Both the position numbers and the translations under genes were made by a program. From Hypericum androsaemum (taxonomy: Eukaryota > Streptophyta > Magnoliopsida > Malpighiales > Hypericaceae), in the NCBI GenBank assembly GCA_963995505.1, contig OZ023198.1, forward strand, positions 9,105,141-9,169,140: 64,000 nt of DNA, read 5' to 3'. This document shows, in pieces, positions 44,997 to 55,039 of the stretch (positions are counted from its first letter, which is position 1; every line of letters begins with the position of its first letter). The notes under the pieces were generated by a model. That model saw only the letters and a program-made list of their open reading frames with translations, did not search any database and was not told the origin of the DNA.

Positions 44997-45020
44997 CGTA
45001 AGACGAGATTGTGTACTTGA
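44997..45020 (+). promoter_or_regulatory. Putative non-tRNA primer-binding site
   Basis: Two bases after the left LTR, where a tRNA primer site is expected, the sequence CGTAAGACGAGATTG is an exact 15-base complement of LTR bases 44910-44924. The next ten bases (45011-45020) are an exact complement of LTR bases 44967-44976. No TGGTATCAGAGC-type site is present, and gag starts only 28 bases after the LTR. Function as primer site or RNA structure is inferred. Confidence 0.5.
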
Positions 45021-45022
45021 AG

Positions 45023-48000
45023 ATGGCATCGACAAGCTCAGCACCAGTGCCAGCGGTCCCAGGAACTGTCCACGCCGAAAGGCCAGCCAAGTTCAACGGT
45101 ACCGAATTCAAGAGGTGGCAACAGAAGATGTTGTTCTACCTGACAACGCTCAACCTGGTCCGATTCCTGAAAGAAGAGGCTCCGAAGGTAGCGGAAAATG
45201 AGGCAGATCAACAGAAGATCAATGCCCTCGATGCATTGAGTCACAGCGACTTCCTATGCCGGAACTACGTCCTGAATGGACTAGACGACACGCTCTACAA
45301 TGTCTATGCGGAAGCTAAGACCGCTAAAGAGCTGTGGAGTTCACTCGAGAAGAAGTACAAAACGGAGGATGCCGGGACGAAGAAATTCATCGTCGGACGA
45401 TTTCTCGACTTCAAGATGGTGGACTCCAAGAAGGTCATCGACCAAGTGCAAGAGTTGCAGCTGATCCTTCACGAGATCCAAGCTGAAGGGATGCAACTCA
45501 GCGAGTCCTTCCAAGTAGCTGCGATGATCGAGAAGCTCCCCCCGCTGTGGAAGGATTTCAAGAGCTACCTCAAGCACAAGAGGAAGGACATGGGCCTAGA
45601 AGACCTGATTGTGAGACTTAGGATCGAGGAAGACAACCGAAAGTCCCAAGTCAAGGAAGGCAAGGCCAACCCCGAGACTACCGTGCACCTCGCCGAGGGA
45701 AAAGGTAGCAAGAAGAGGAAGAAGTCCGGGGATAAGCAGGAGAAGCAAGAGCCCAAGAAGAAAAAGAAGATCAAGGGCGACTGCTACAACTGCGGTAAAC
45801 CCGGACACATGGCTAAGGACTATCGCCAGCCGAAGAAGGACGACCAAGGAAGGGCTAACCTGGCTGAAGACTTGTCCCAGATGGATCTGTCAGCCGTAGT
45901 GTTTGAAGCCAACCTGGTGGACAATCCGAGAGAGTGGTTCGTGGACACTGGAGCTACCCGCCACGTCTGCTCAGACAAGGAGATGTTCTCAAACTATATC
46001 CCGATCACCGGCCGAAAGCAGTTCATGGGAAACTCCGCAACGTCCAAGATCGTCGGTCTGGGAGAGATGGTCCTGAAGCTGACCTCAGGAAAGGAGCTGA
46101 CCCTCAAGGATGTGCTGCATGTCCCGGACATCCGCAAGAACTTAGTCTCTGGCTCACTGTTAAGCAAAGCCGGTCTTAAGCTTGTATTTGAGGCTGATAA
46201 GTTTGTACTGACCAAAGCGGGTCAATTAATAGGAAAGGGTTATCTAGAAAGGGGGCTATTTAAGATGAATGTAATAACTGTACATCGCACGTTTAACGGT
46301 GAAAATAAAGTTAATGCTTCTTCTTACTTGGCCGAGTGCTCTAATTTATGGCATGGTAGATTAGGACACGTAAATCTAAACTCGCTAAGAAAGTTAGTAA
46401 GTTTAAATTTATTACCGAATCTAGAGTTCAACCCATCCGATAAATGTGAAGTATGTGTGGAGTCTAAAATGACCAAAGCACCTTTCCATTCAGTGGAAAG
46501 AAGTATTACGCCTTTAGAATTAATTCATACGGACACTTGCGATATGAAACACGTGCAAACTAAAGGCGGGAAGAAATACTTCATCACGTTTATCGATGAT
46601 TGCACGAGATACTGTTACGTATATCTCCTAAAGGGCAAAGACGAAGCTCTTGATGCTTTTAAGAGATATAAGAATGAGGTTGAAAATCAACTCAGCATAA
46701 AAATCAAAATGATCCGAAGTGATCGAGGAGGAGAATATGTAGCTCCGTTTGAGTAACTCTGTCAAGAACATGGCATTATTCATCAGACGACTGCTCCATA
46801 CTCACCTCAATCGAATGGCGTAGCTGAACGCAAAAATCGAACTCTTAAGGAGATGATGAACGCTATGTTTATTAGCTCGGGCTTATCCCAGAACATGTGG
46901 GGGAAAGCTGTGCTCTCAGCTAACCACATTCTAAACAAATTGCCACACAAGAAAAGGGATAAAACCCCATATGAACTATGGAAAGGAAGGAAGCCTTCCT
47001 ACAGTTACCTTAAAGTGTGGGGGTGCCTAGCAAAGGTCGAAGTACCTAAGCCTAAACAGGTGCGAATAGGACCCAAGACTATTGATTGCATCTTTATCGG
47101 ATATGCGCAAAATAGTAGTGCTTATCGATTCTTGGTGCATAAATCTGAAAACCCTGAGATAAACACGGGAATGGTCATAGAATCAAGAAACGCAACATTT
47201 TTTGAAGATAGCTTTCTTAATAAGGAAAGAAAGGAAGCAAGTCCGAAGAAAAGGGCTCACGAGACTACGCAAGGGTGAAATCAGAAAGATGATGAACCTA
47301 GACGTAGTAAACGGACGAAGGTAACTAAATCTTTTGGTCCGGACTATCTAACCTATGCGTTAGAAGATGAACCCAGGATAATCCAAGAGGCACTGTCCAG
47401 TCCAGATGCTCCTCTCTGGAAGGAAGCTATCAATAGTGAGATAGAATCCATTATGCAAAACCACACGTGGGAAATCATGGATCTCCCACCGGGCTGCAAA
47501 CCTTTGGGATGCAGGTGGATCCTAAAAAGGAAATACAAAGCCGATGGATCAATCGAAAAATACAAAGCTCGATTGGTAGCTAAGGGGTTCAAGCAGATGG
47601 AGGGATATGATTTCTTTGACACGTATTCACCGGTCACAAGAATCACATCAATTAGAGTACTCATAGCTGTTGCAGCACTCTATAACCTCGAGATCCACCA
47701 AATGGACGTAAAAACAGCTTTCCTAAATGGAGAACTAGAAGAGGAGATATACATGGAGCAATCCGAAGGGTTTGTGGCTCCCGGTCAAGAGCATAAAGTG
47801 TGTCGACTAGTCAAGTCACTATACAGGCTAAAACAAGCGCCGAAACAGTGGCACGAGAAATTTGACAAAACAATATTGTCAAATAGATTTAAGATCAATG
47901 AGTGCGATAAATGTGTTTACATTAAGGGCACACCTGAAGCTTACGTAATTGTATGTCTCTATGTAAATGACTTACTAATTATGGGAAGCAATAAAGAGGT

Positions 48001-48910
48001 TATTGTGAAAACTAAGAACATGTTAAAGAACCACTTTGACATGAAAGATATGGGTCTGGCAGACGTCTTACTAGGAATAAAATATTTTAAGAAAGCTGAC
48101 GAAATTATCTTGATGCAATCCCACTACGTGGAAAGCGTGCTCAAGAAATTTGAAGCTTTTGACAAACCTCTGGTTAAGACTCCAGTAGATTTGAATCTAC
48201 ACTTAGCCAAGAATCGAGGGGACCCAGTATCTCAACTGAAGTATGCGCAAATTATCGGGAGCTTGATGTATTTAACAAACTGCACTCGTCCCGATATTGC
48301 GTACTCAGTTAGTAAACTTAGTAGATTCACAAGTAATCTAGGGAAGGATCACTGGCTAGCTCTGGAAAGGGTTTTACGGTATTTAAAACATACCATAAGC
48401 CATGGCATACATTATGCTAAATATCCAGCTGTATTAGAAGGATACAGTGACGCAAACTGGATATCAGACACTAAGGACTCCAAATCTACCAGTGGATACG
48501 TATTCACCATAGGAGGAGGAGCTGTGTCTTGGAAGTCCTCTAAACAAACGTGCATAGCTCGATCCACCATGGAGTCGGAATTTATAGCACTAGACAAAGC
48601 TGGGAAAGAAGCTGAATGGCTCAGAAACTTCCTAGAGGATATTCCGTGCTGGAGTAAATCGGTGCCTCTCGTATTGATACATTGTGACAGCATGTCTGCA
48701 ATCGGGAGAGCACAAAGTATATTGTACAACGGAAAGTCTTGACATATCTGTCGGAGACACAATACCGTTAGACAGTTGATCTCTAGTGGGGTGATCACCA
48801 TTAATTATGTAAAGTCCAATGACAACTTAGCTGATCCTTTTACGAAAGGAATCAATAGAGATCAAATGTACAACGCAGTAAGGGGAATGGGATTAAAATC
48901 CACACACTAA
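45023..48910 (+). pseudogene. Copia gag-pol polyprotein, three premature stops
   Basis: 1295 codons from [14 protein letters not shown]. Gag (UBN2-like) runs to about 45780. The zinc knuckle [14 protein letters not shown] at 45782-45823 has Tyr in place of the last Cys. Protease active site VDTGA at about 45941. Integrase HHCC region (WHGRLGH...CEVC) at about 46350-46460, catalytic acids near 46531, 46719 and 46823. RT from about 47500; its YVDD box reads YVND (Asn codon 47966-47968). RNase H and the C-terminus follow to TAA 48908-48910. In-frame stops are at 46754 (TAA), 47276 (TGA) and 48740 (TGA); the two TGA codons fit CGA-to-TGA change at methylated CpG. No frameshifts were seen, so decay is by point mutation. 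Confidence 0.95.
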
Positions 48911-49453
48911 AGAAAGTCCATAGCGGTAACTCAACCATGATGAGTGGAGATCCCACAAACTTGGTTCAATGAGACAACTAAGTTATGGAGGGTTCTGTGA
49001 ATCACCTGGAACCTATCTCATTCTCAGAAGCTGCCCAGGTATTAACCTGCAGAGGTGTGGTAAGGTTAAGCATTACGCTTTTAATAATTCCTATACCTCG
49101 ATTAAGGTGGAGTATGGCAGGATACTCCTGATAGGAGATCACCTATGTAAGTGTGAAGTGAGGCCGCTTCAAATGGGAAAAACACTTATGAATCCAAGAT
49201 ACGGTCCATGGCCGAAACGGACACAACGTGAGAACCTAAATATACTAAGGTTATTATTGTGTAAATGTTATTGTCTTGGTTTACACCAAAAGCTGACGGT
49301 TCAAGACATCACGTTCACCGAGCAGCGAGTAAATCCGATAACATATTACTAGAGAAGGTTCAAAGCCGCAAGCTACCTGTCTCGATGCAATAATAACACG
49401 TCAGAACTTTCGATTAGAGTCTGCATGCATTAATCATCATTCATGTGGGGGAT
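48911..49453 (+). other. Copia 3' untranslated region and polypurine tract
   Basis: Non-coding; ends ATGTGGGGGA at 49443-49452 as primer for plus-strand synthesis, just before the right LTR. Confidence 0.7.
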
Positions 49454-49670
49454 TGTTGGGTTTGAATGCATTTTTTAATGCATTTGGCCCAAAGTGGAAA
49501 GGCCCAAAGTGGAGGCCCAAAAGGGAAATGAATAGGGCAATACCACATTGATTAGAGCAAGGAGGATTTCATTGTTTATAAGGAATTCCCCTCCTTGCAT
49601 CTCAACTTGATTGGCTACCCAAAAGGCTGACCCACCGCTAGCTGCCTGCGAGGACGGTGCCAAGCACCGT

Positions 49671-49742
<72 letters not shown>

Positions 49743-50398
49743 TCGTGCACGCGCACGTGCGTGTGCGTGTGCGCATGGCGCATTGGACGCAGGTCGCAAT
49801 GGGCACTTTGTGGCGCACTTGGCACTTCCAGAAGACTTCCAGCAGGCACGACGGGATGGAATGTCCAGGAGACTTCCAGAAGGTCGAAGGGATGCGAGAT
49901 CCCTCGCGAAAGGGCGCTAGCGCAGCCTGGAGCGCTTGGAAGGATCCAGAAGCCTCCGAAGGGTTACGAGCGCAGCCTGGCGCGCTTGGAAGGGTCCAGA
50001 AGCCACCGAAGGGCCACGAGTGCAGCCAGACAGCCTGTTGGCCGAGCGGACGCGTCCCTTCGGGGTGGCTGCCTCCCTGCCTCCTCTAGCCTATAAATAG
50101 GCGTGCCCTCCTTGCCATTTCCTCATCCCAGCAGCAATTGCATATTCCGAGCATTGTTGTCTTCTCCTCTCCCCCCGTTCTTCACTTAGAAAAGAGTCCG
50201 AAAGTTCTGGGTATATAAGGGTTCGCCCGAAAGTTTCGAGATACGTGTGCAACGGTCTTGGAAACGCCCTAAACAGTCGTTGTATCTTGGGGACGATTGC
50301 CGAAGCCCGTACCGCACTGAAATATACGGGGCAATCTCGTCTTACGGAGAAAGTGTCCAACACTTGCCTCGACTGAAGTAGATCCTAATCAAACAACA
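49454..50398 (+). repeat. Right LTR of the Copia element (945 bp)
   Basis: Retains two TATA boxes (CTATAAATAG 50090-50099; GTATATAAGG 50211-50220). Shortened at the very end: 18 bases present in the left LTR between AATCAA and ACAACA are missing. An internal AGCGCAGCCTGG(A/C)GCGC.TTGGAAGG module occurs twice. Confidence 0.92.
49674..49742 (+). repeat. Hexamer microsatellite (CACGAG)n in the right LTR
   Basis: About eleven uninterrupted GAGCAC units, absent from the left LTR, which has one or two related hexamers at the same place. Open frames across it are repeat artefacts. Confidence 0.95.
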
Positions 50399-50841
50399 GA
50401 TAGAGAAGAATAGAAGTTGGAGAGTAAGGAACCTACTTGGAAATTGCTGAGTTAGGTAATGGAGGTTTTTAGTTGATATGGCTCTCCGTTTCTGTTAGGT
50501 AATGGAGGTTTTTAATGGAACTCCTTGGAATTGGGTCGTTTTTAAGTTGAAGATGGAAGAAATTGGTTTTAAAGTTCTTAACGGTGAGGAAACTTAAAGT
50601 TTTGGGATTGCTCAGCTCCAGGGACGATGAGGAAATTTGTTTTTACTTACATATATATATATATATTAAAAATATTTACAAAAATAAAAAATTTCGGTCT
50701 GACCGTCGACTCAGAGTTTGGACCAAATCCAGGGTCGGCCTCAGGGTCGTTTTTAAGAAACTTGGTTACATCAGGTTAGTTGCCAACAGAGGGCTTAAGT
50801 CTGAAGGAGGTGACCTACAACTATAGACATCAGTGGCATCG

Positions 50842-51171
50842 TGTAATGTACGGCAGCGTGGATGTGGCGGGAGAAATCAATGGATCGCTGACGTGGATCT
50901 TTTTGATTGGCTGGTTAGGCGCGCGAGAAGTTGAAAGAAATTGGCGGGCTGAATAGTTAGAATCAGATGTAATTGGGCTCATGCGCTTATGATGGACCCT
51001 GGGCCGGGAACTATAAGTAGAATTGTACATAGCTACAGTGGGCATTCTGGAACTTTTACCAAATTGCTAATACAAGCAGTTACATTCTTCCTCTCCTCTT
51101 CTTCTTCGTCTCTCTCTCTCTCTCTCTCTCTTACCAATTCCGCCATTAATCGTCCAATCTTGGACTTTACA
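50842..51171 (+). mobile_element. Solo LTR, 330 bp
   Basis: TGTAATG...TTTACA with the 5-bp target duplication CATCG (50837-50841, 51172-51176). The related locus near 24690 is the empty site. Contains a TATA box (CTATAAGTAG 51011-51020) and a CT microsatellite near 51110-51131. It is unrelated to the Copia LTR. Confidence 0.85.
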
Positions 51172-51559
51172 CATCGAAAGACCGGAGCCGGCCTGATCCG
51201 AGAACAATCGTATCATGTTCATGACCGACATCATCCAAGGGTTAGGAGGCTATGTTTATTGTTAAGGTCTTGTGCGGATACTCTTTTTCAATTGAAATTG
51301 GATGTTTATCAGTTTATGAACCAGTCAAACGAATTTGAGGATTTTTTTTTCTGGGTTGGTTGGGTTTTGTATATTACGGCTTGATGTTTTTATCCCGAGT
51401 TAGAGTTTTTATAATTTTAGAATTTTTGTATGAGGTAAGGGTATTTTAGTAATCTAATATTATAATTAGAAACATAAATTGGTAAGAGAGACTAACGAAT
51501 TCAATTTTATAGAATACATGGACTAATTTATTAAAGACTAGACCTTCTAATACATTATA

Positions 51560-52269
51560 TTGACTTATGAGTTCTTTTCCAACTTAAAAAATAACGAATT
51601 ATATCAGGGAAGATCCGCTCCAAAACCAAACAATAATCTCAGGTTGGAACTTATTTAAAATTATTCAATTAAATAAGCCAAATAAAACGTAAAACTAAAA
51701 AATTGAGTTGTTGTAAAATACTTTTTAATATTTATGAACTTATATTAAAAAAAATATTCTCAGCCTCAAAATATAAACCATGTAAGCATCATCAAAACAA
51801 ATTCGTAATCTTATATTTATATTTGTAAAAATATAAAGTATACAAGACAGAATTTGCCCAACATTTTGTATGTCTAAAGAGATTATTACTTTACAAAAAA
51901 TATTTGGATAAATTACTCTAAGATCTTTGGTGTTTGGTATATTTGCTACTCACTCTTCTATATTACGGAAATTGATTAAAAGCTCTCCATAGTTTAGTTT
52001 TATTATACTCTCGAGTCTCTCACTGACATCATCAATTGACTTATTATTATTTTAATTTTAAAAGACTATTTAATCTTCGGGGTTCATCTTCAACCTCAAT
52101 TCATCTTCAAACTTCCAAACATTGAATCTTCAAACCTTCGAACTTCTCTCTCCCTCCTTTGAAAAAAAGGGCAAAACATTTGTTCTGTCCAGAAATATCA
52201 CTTCTATGATGGGTTCCTTTTTTTTTATCCCTAAAAAAATGCCATTTTTATTCTAAAACTTTTTTTGCC
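51560..52269. other. AT-rich intergenic DNA
   Basis: No gene was recognised. Confidence 0.35.
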
Positions 52270-52860
52270 TCACTGTTGCACGCGGGTTCAAAGCCTGTGG
52301 AAAGCTAGGGAACGATTGGACCAATACCAACCCAGCCCAAGCAGCATCCAAAATTATGTACGGGCTGCCCTAACCCAAACAAACACCTACTGGTCCCTCC
52401 TACTGGGCTGGACTAGGACTATGAGGCCCACCTATGAGAAGTAGCCCGCGAGGAAGCTCCCATGGATATGGAAGATACCGACGAGACCAAGGCTGATTCA
52501 GATTCCAAATTTGGGACCCCCAGATGCGACTCAGCCGAGGCTTTAAGAAACCCACCCAGGCCTAACTTGGTGATGCCTACTGAACCTGCCAGCCCAACGG
52601 CCATGTCAGGCTGAAGCACCACTTCACTGTTTGCACCCTCTCCCCTTTTACTCAGTTTTCTTACTTTATTTCCTCATTTTTTGCTATATACTTTATGTTA
52701 TATCGAACTTTTCTATTATCTTATGGAACTGTTGTGGCGCCGGAAGCCCTCACTTTCTATAAGCCGCTAGGAGTTTGATTTAGCAGCATAGCCCGAGCGT
52801 TCTTGCTATCCTCGAGCCACAGATCTCGGGGAACAAAGCTGATAGGGTTTTCCAATGTCT
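52270..52860 (+). pseudogene. LINE relic: end of ORF1 region and start of endonuclease
   Basis: At about 52712 the plus strand reads ILWNCCGAGSPHFL, the start of the L1 apurinic endonuclease (the WNCRG.G pattern), then stops, then LAILEPQISGNKADRVFQC, the next conserved block (ETKISG pattern). Upstream is a proline-rich frame compatible with the end of ORF1. It is cut off at about 52860, where BAHD sequence begins on the other strand. Confidence 0.7.
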
Positions 52861-52879
52861 GTGTTTTTTGAACGTAGAG

Positions 52880-54690
52880 CACGTCAAAGCTTCTCAGAAG
52901 GGCCAAAGAAGAACGATTGGTGGGTCATGTCTTCGAGTGGAATGATTGTGCCTTTGGTGTCCTCGACCTCTTCGTACTCCCGGTGGATGCATGTTGGGTG
53001 CGGAGGATCCCGCGCGTTGAGTACATGTCTCTCCCACACTGGCAGGACAGAGGGTTTACTTGCCCCAAGCGCGATCTCGCTCATAGCTAACATGAACTGT
53101 GCCATGCCAAGGGCATCAGTCATGGTGTGGTTGAAGCGGATGGCCACGATGAAACTGCTACATTTGTGACGTGTGACTTGTAATTTTACAACTAATAAAT
53201 GAGTCCAAAATACTTTAAAAAGTTGGTCCAAAGTTTTTCCAAGAAAAAAAGCCAATTGTTTTTTAATTATAAATATTTTTACACTAAAAAATATTTGAAT
53301 CGTGGAGTAACTTTTTCATCCTTCCTTTTATACTGTCTGAAGCAGAGACCTGATTATGCAGGCAACGGTAGAACCGTCTCTAGATTAGAGTTTAGTAGAG
53401 TGTGCTTTTAGGGAGAGTTCTTGAGAGGTCAATTGAGTTATAAGTGTTCTGATGAAAATGGCTATTATCGCTTAGATGTAAGGCCTTGCGAAAATCCTCC
53501 AAGCAACAAAGGGAACGGAGGCTGAAGAGCGTCCCCAAATTCCTCAAGCGTAACGTCGGCGTCGGCCTCGATGAACATGACACCCTCGCCGGTGCACTCC
53601 ACCGTCAGCTTCCTGTTAGGCCCTTTCCTGAGCCGACCGGCGAAAGGGTAGTAAAAGACCAGCGTCTCCCTGAGTGCTTCCCTGATCACCCCAACTAGGT
53701 CCTTCCCTACCATGGCGGGGTTGTGGTGATAGAAGTGGATTGACAGGACTGTTGGGTTTTTGAATGCTAGTTAAAGCAAATAGCCCAAAGTGGAGGCCTA
53801 TAGTGGAAAGCTCAAGTTAAAAATGGCATTACCACATTGTAAAGTGCAACAAAGATTTCCTAGTTTATAAGGAGAAGTTCCTTGTTAGCTAAGAAATGAA
53901 TTGACCATCGGAAAAACTAACTCAGACCATTGCGTTCGCACCATCCGAGCACGAGCACGCACATGCGCACGTGCGCATCATCTCGAGGAGCTGAGGAGCC
54001 TTAAATTTTGGCAAATTTTGGATGGGTCACGAAGGACTGGAATGTCCTGAAGACTTCCAGAAGGTCGAAGGATTACAGGATGCGAGTGTGCTGTCTGCCT
54101 GCCAAAGGAGTGCCTACGACCTCCGAAGAGCCACGAACGAATTGGTTGAAGAGGCACCTGAAGGGCAGTCTGCATGTTGGCCGAACGGACGCGTTTCCTC
54201 GGAATTACTTCGTGCCCCTTCGGAAGTTCCTGCCTCCACTCCACCGAGCGCCTATAAATAGGCCCCTCCCCCTCATTTGCAAAACTCTCCGAACACTCAT
54301 TGCATAAGCATTAGCTATAGTCGTTCTCCTCTCTCCCTATCTCAGAAAGTTATGAATATCCAAGGTTTGCCTGAAGCTTCGAGGGTCATTGTGCTACGAA
54401 CTCGGAAGCAGCCTAGTCGTTGTATCTTGGGGACGATTGTCGCAGCCTGTAAGCACTAAATACGGGGCAATATCGTCTTACGGAGAAAGAGTCCAACTCT
54501 TGCCTCGACTTAAAGATCCTAATCAAGTACACACCCTCCGACAATCAACAAGGACTTAGAACCGGAGGCCCTCTTGGTTGTTGATGTCCGATAAGGGTTT
54601 GAACTCGTGCGGGGTTGGCTTGGATGGGGCAATCAGCTCGGGTTCAAGCCGGTGGACCTTGAATACTAGGCTGGTGGGTGTTGGAGCCAT
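52880..54690 (-). pseudogene. BAHD acyltransferase pseudogene (paralogue of 5186-7374)
   Basis: Start ATG at 54690 ([20 protein letters not shown]). The first coding part runs to a TAA at 54556-54558, where the family normally has Gln, and is then split by an 801-bp solo LTR. It resumes at 53744 ([29 protein letters not shown]) to about 53500, where the frame shifts after PPFP and the end of exon 1 is missing. Exon 2 begins at 53177 ([21 protein letters not shown], HxxxD intact) and is lost after SFFFGPSEKL, about 52880, next to LINE sequence. The DFGWG half of the enzyme is absent. A TATA box (TATAAATA, 54733-54740) remains upstream. It cannot encode an enzyme. Confidence 0.92.
53750..54550 (+). 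mobile_element. Solo LTR (801 bp) in the BAHD pseudogene, Copia family
   Basis: TGTTGGGT...ATCAACA with the perfect target duplication AGGAC (53745-53749, 54551-54555). It is clearly related to the LTRs at 44334 and 49454 (AGTGGAGGCC, GCCTATAAATAGGC, TTGTATCTTGGGGACGATTG, TCGTCTTACGGAGAAAG). Internal element sequence was lost by LTR-LTR recombination. Confidence 0.92.
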
Positions 54691-54855
54691 TGCAATGTTT
54701 TAAGGTGGTATCATGCACCGTGAAGGCATGTGTATTTATAGTGTAAGAGGGAGAACAGAGAACTAATTGTTGATTCCATTATTAATTTTTTTAGTATATG
54801 GTATTTGACGAGCTTATAAATAGTAAGAGAAATAAAATTGAGGCAGATTGCGTAC

Positions 54856-55030
54856 ATGGTTTTAAAAAACGTAATCTGACCGGTGTTCAGATTAGTTGGA
54901 CCGTGAATGAGATAGTAGATTGGGAAGGTTATGAGCATAAAACATGGTCATAATGAACCGCCCAAAATTCAAACGGAATGGCGGTTAGCACATTTTTTGA
55001 TCAGGATTTTTCGAACGGTACTGGCATGGG
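54856..55030. repeat. Partial GGTCCGACC-family MITE
   Basis: Begins CATGGTTTTAAAAAACG like the complete copies and has TCTGACCGGTGTTC soon after. The far end cannot be identified. Confidence 0.45.
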
Positions 55031-55039
55031 GAAAATTGG

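Larger units (their letters stand above)
44334..50398 (+). mobile_element. Ty1/Copia LTR retrotransposon, full-length but dead
   Basis: 6065 bp with the perfect 5-bp target duplication GATAG (44329-44333, 50399-50403). Left LTR 44334-44994, right LTR 49454-50398, both TGTTGGG...CAACA. One gag-pol frame runs 45023-48910 in the order gag, protease, integrase, RT, RNase H, which defines Copia. A 543-bp 3' untranslated part and a purine tract (ATGTGGGGGA) precede the right LTR. Three in-frame stops, RT and zinc-knuckle lesions, and loss of the promoter core from the left LTR make it inactive. A related solo LTR interrupts the second BAHD copy at 53750-54550. I do not assign a Copia lineage. Confidence 0.95.
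43625..51559. mobile_element. Foldback element hosting the Copia retrotransposon and a solo LTR
   Basis: Left end TATAATACACTAGGAGGTGG...TTGAACTCGTTAGTCCC; right end is its approximate inverse (GAGACTAACGAATTCAATTT...CTAATACATTATA). Subtracting the Copia element (6065 bp plus TSD) and the solo LTR leaves about 1.5 kb. Parts are shared with 22283-22850 and 23990-25170. A truncated GGTCCGACC MITE sits at about 50640-50765. The left interior (44060-44330) is leader-like CT-rich DNA. No transposase was found. Confidence 0.6.

Noticed and set aside
45020..45036. TGGCATCGAC at the gag start as a diverged tRNA primer site
   Set aside because: Only a few bases match the initiator-Met site, it overlaps the coding start, and it lies 30 bases from the LTR.
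49611..50096. Long reading frames over the right LTR (repeated Ser-Thr, Arg-Ala or Val-Leu residues)
   Set aside because: They are created by the CACGAG hexamer array read in different frames; both strands are open and nothing matches a protein.
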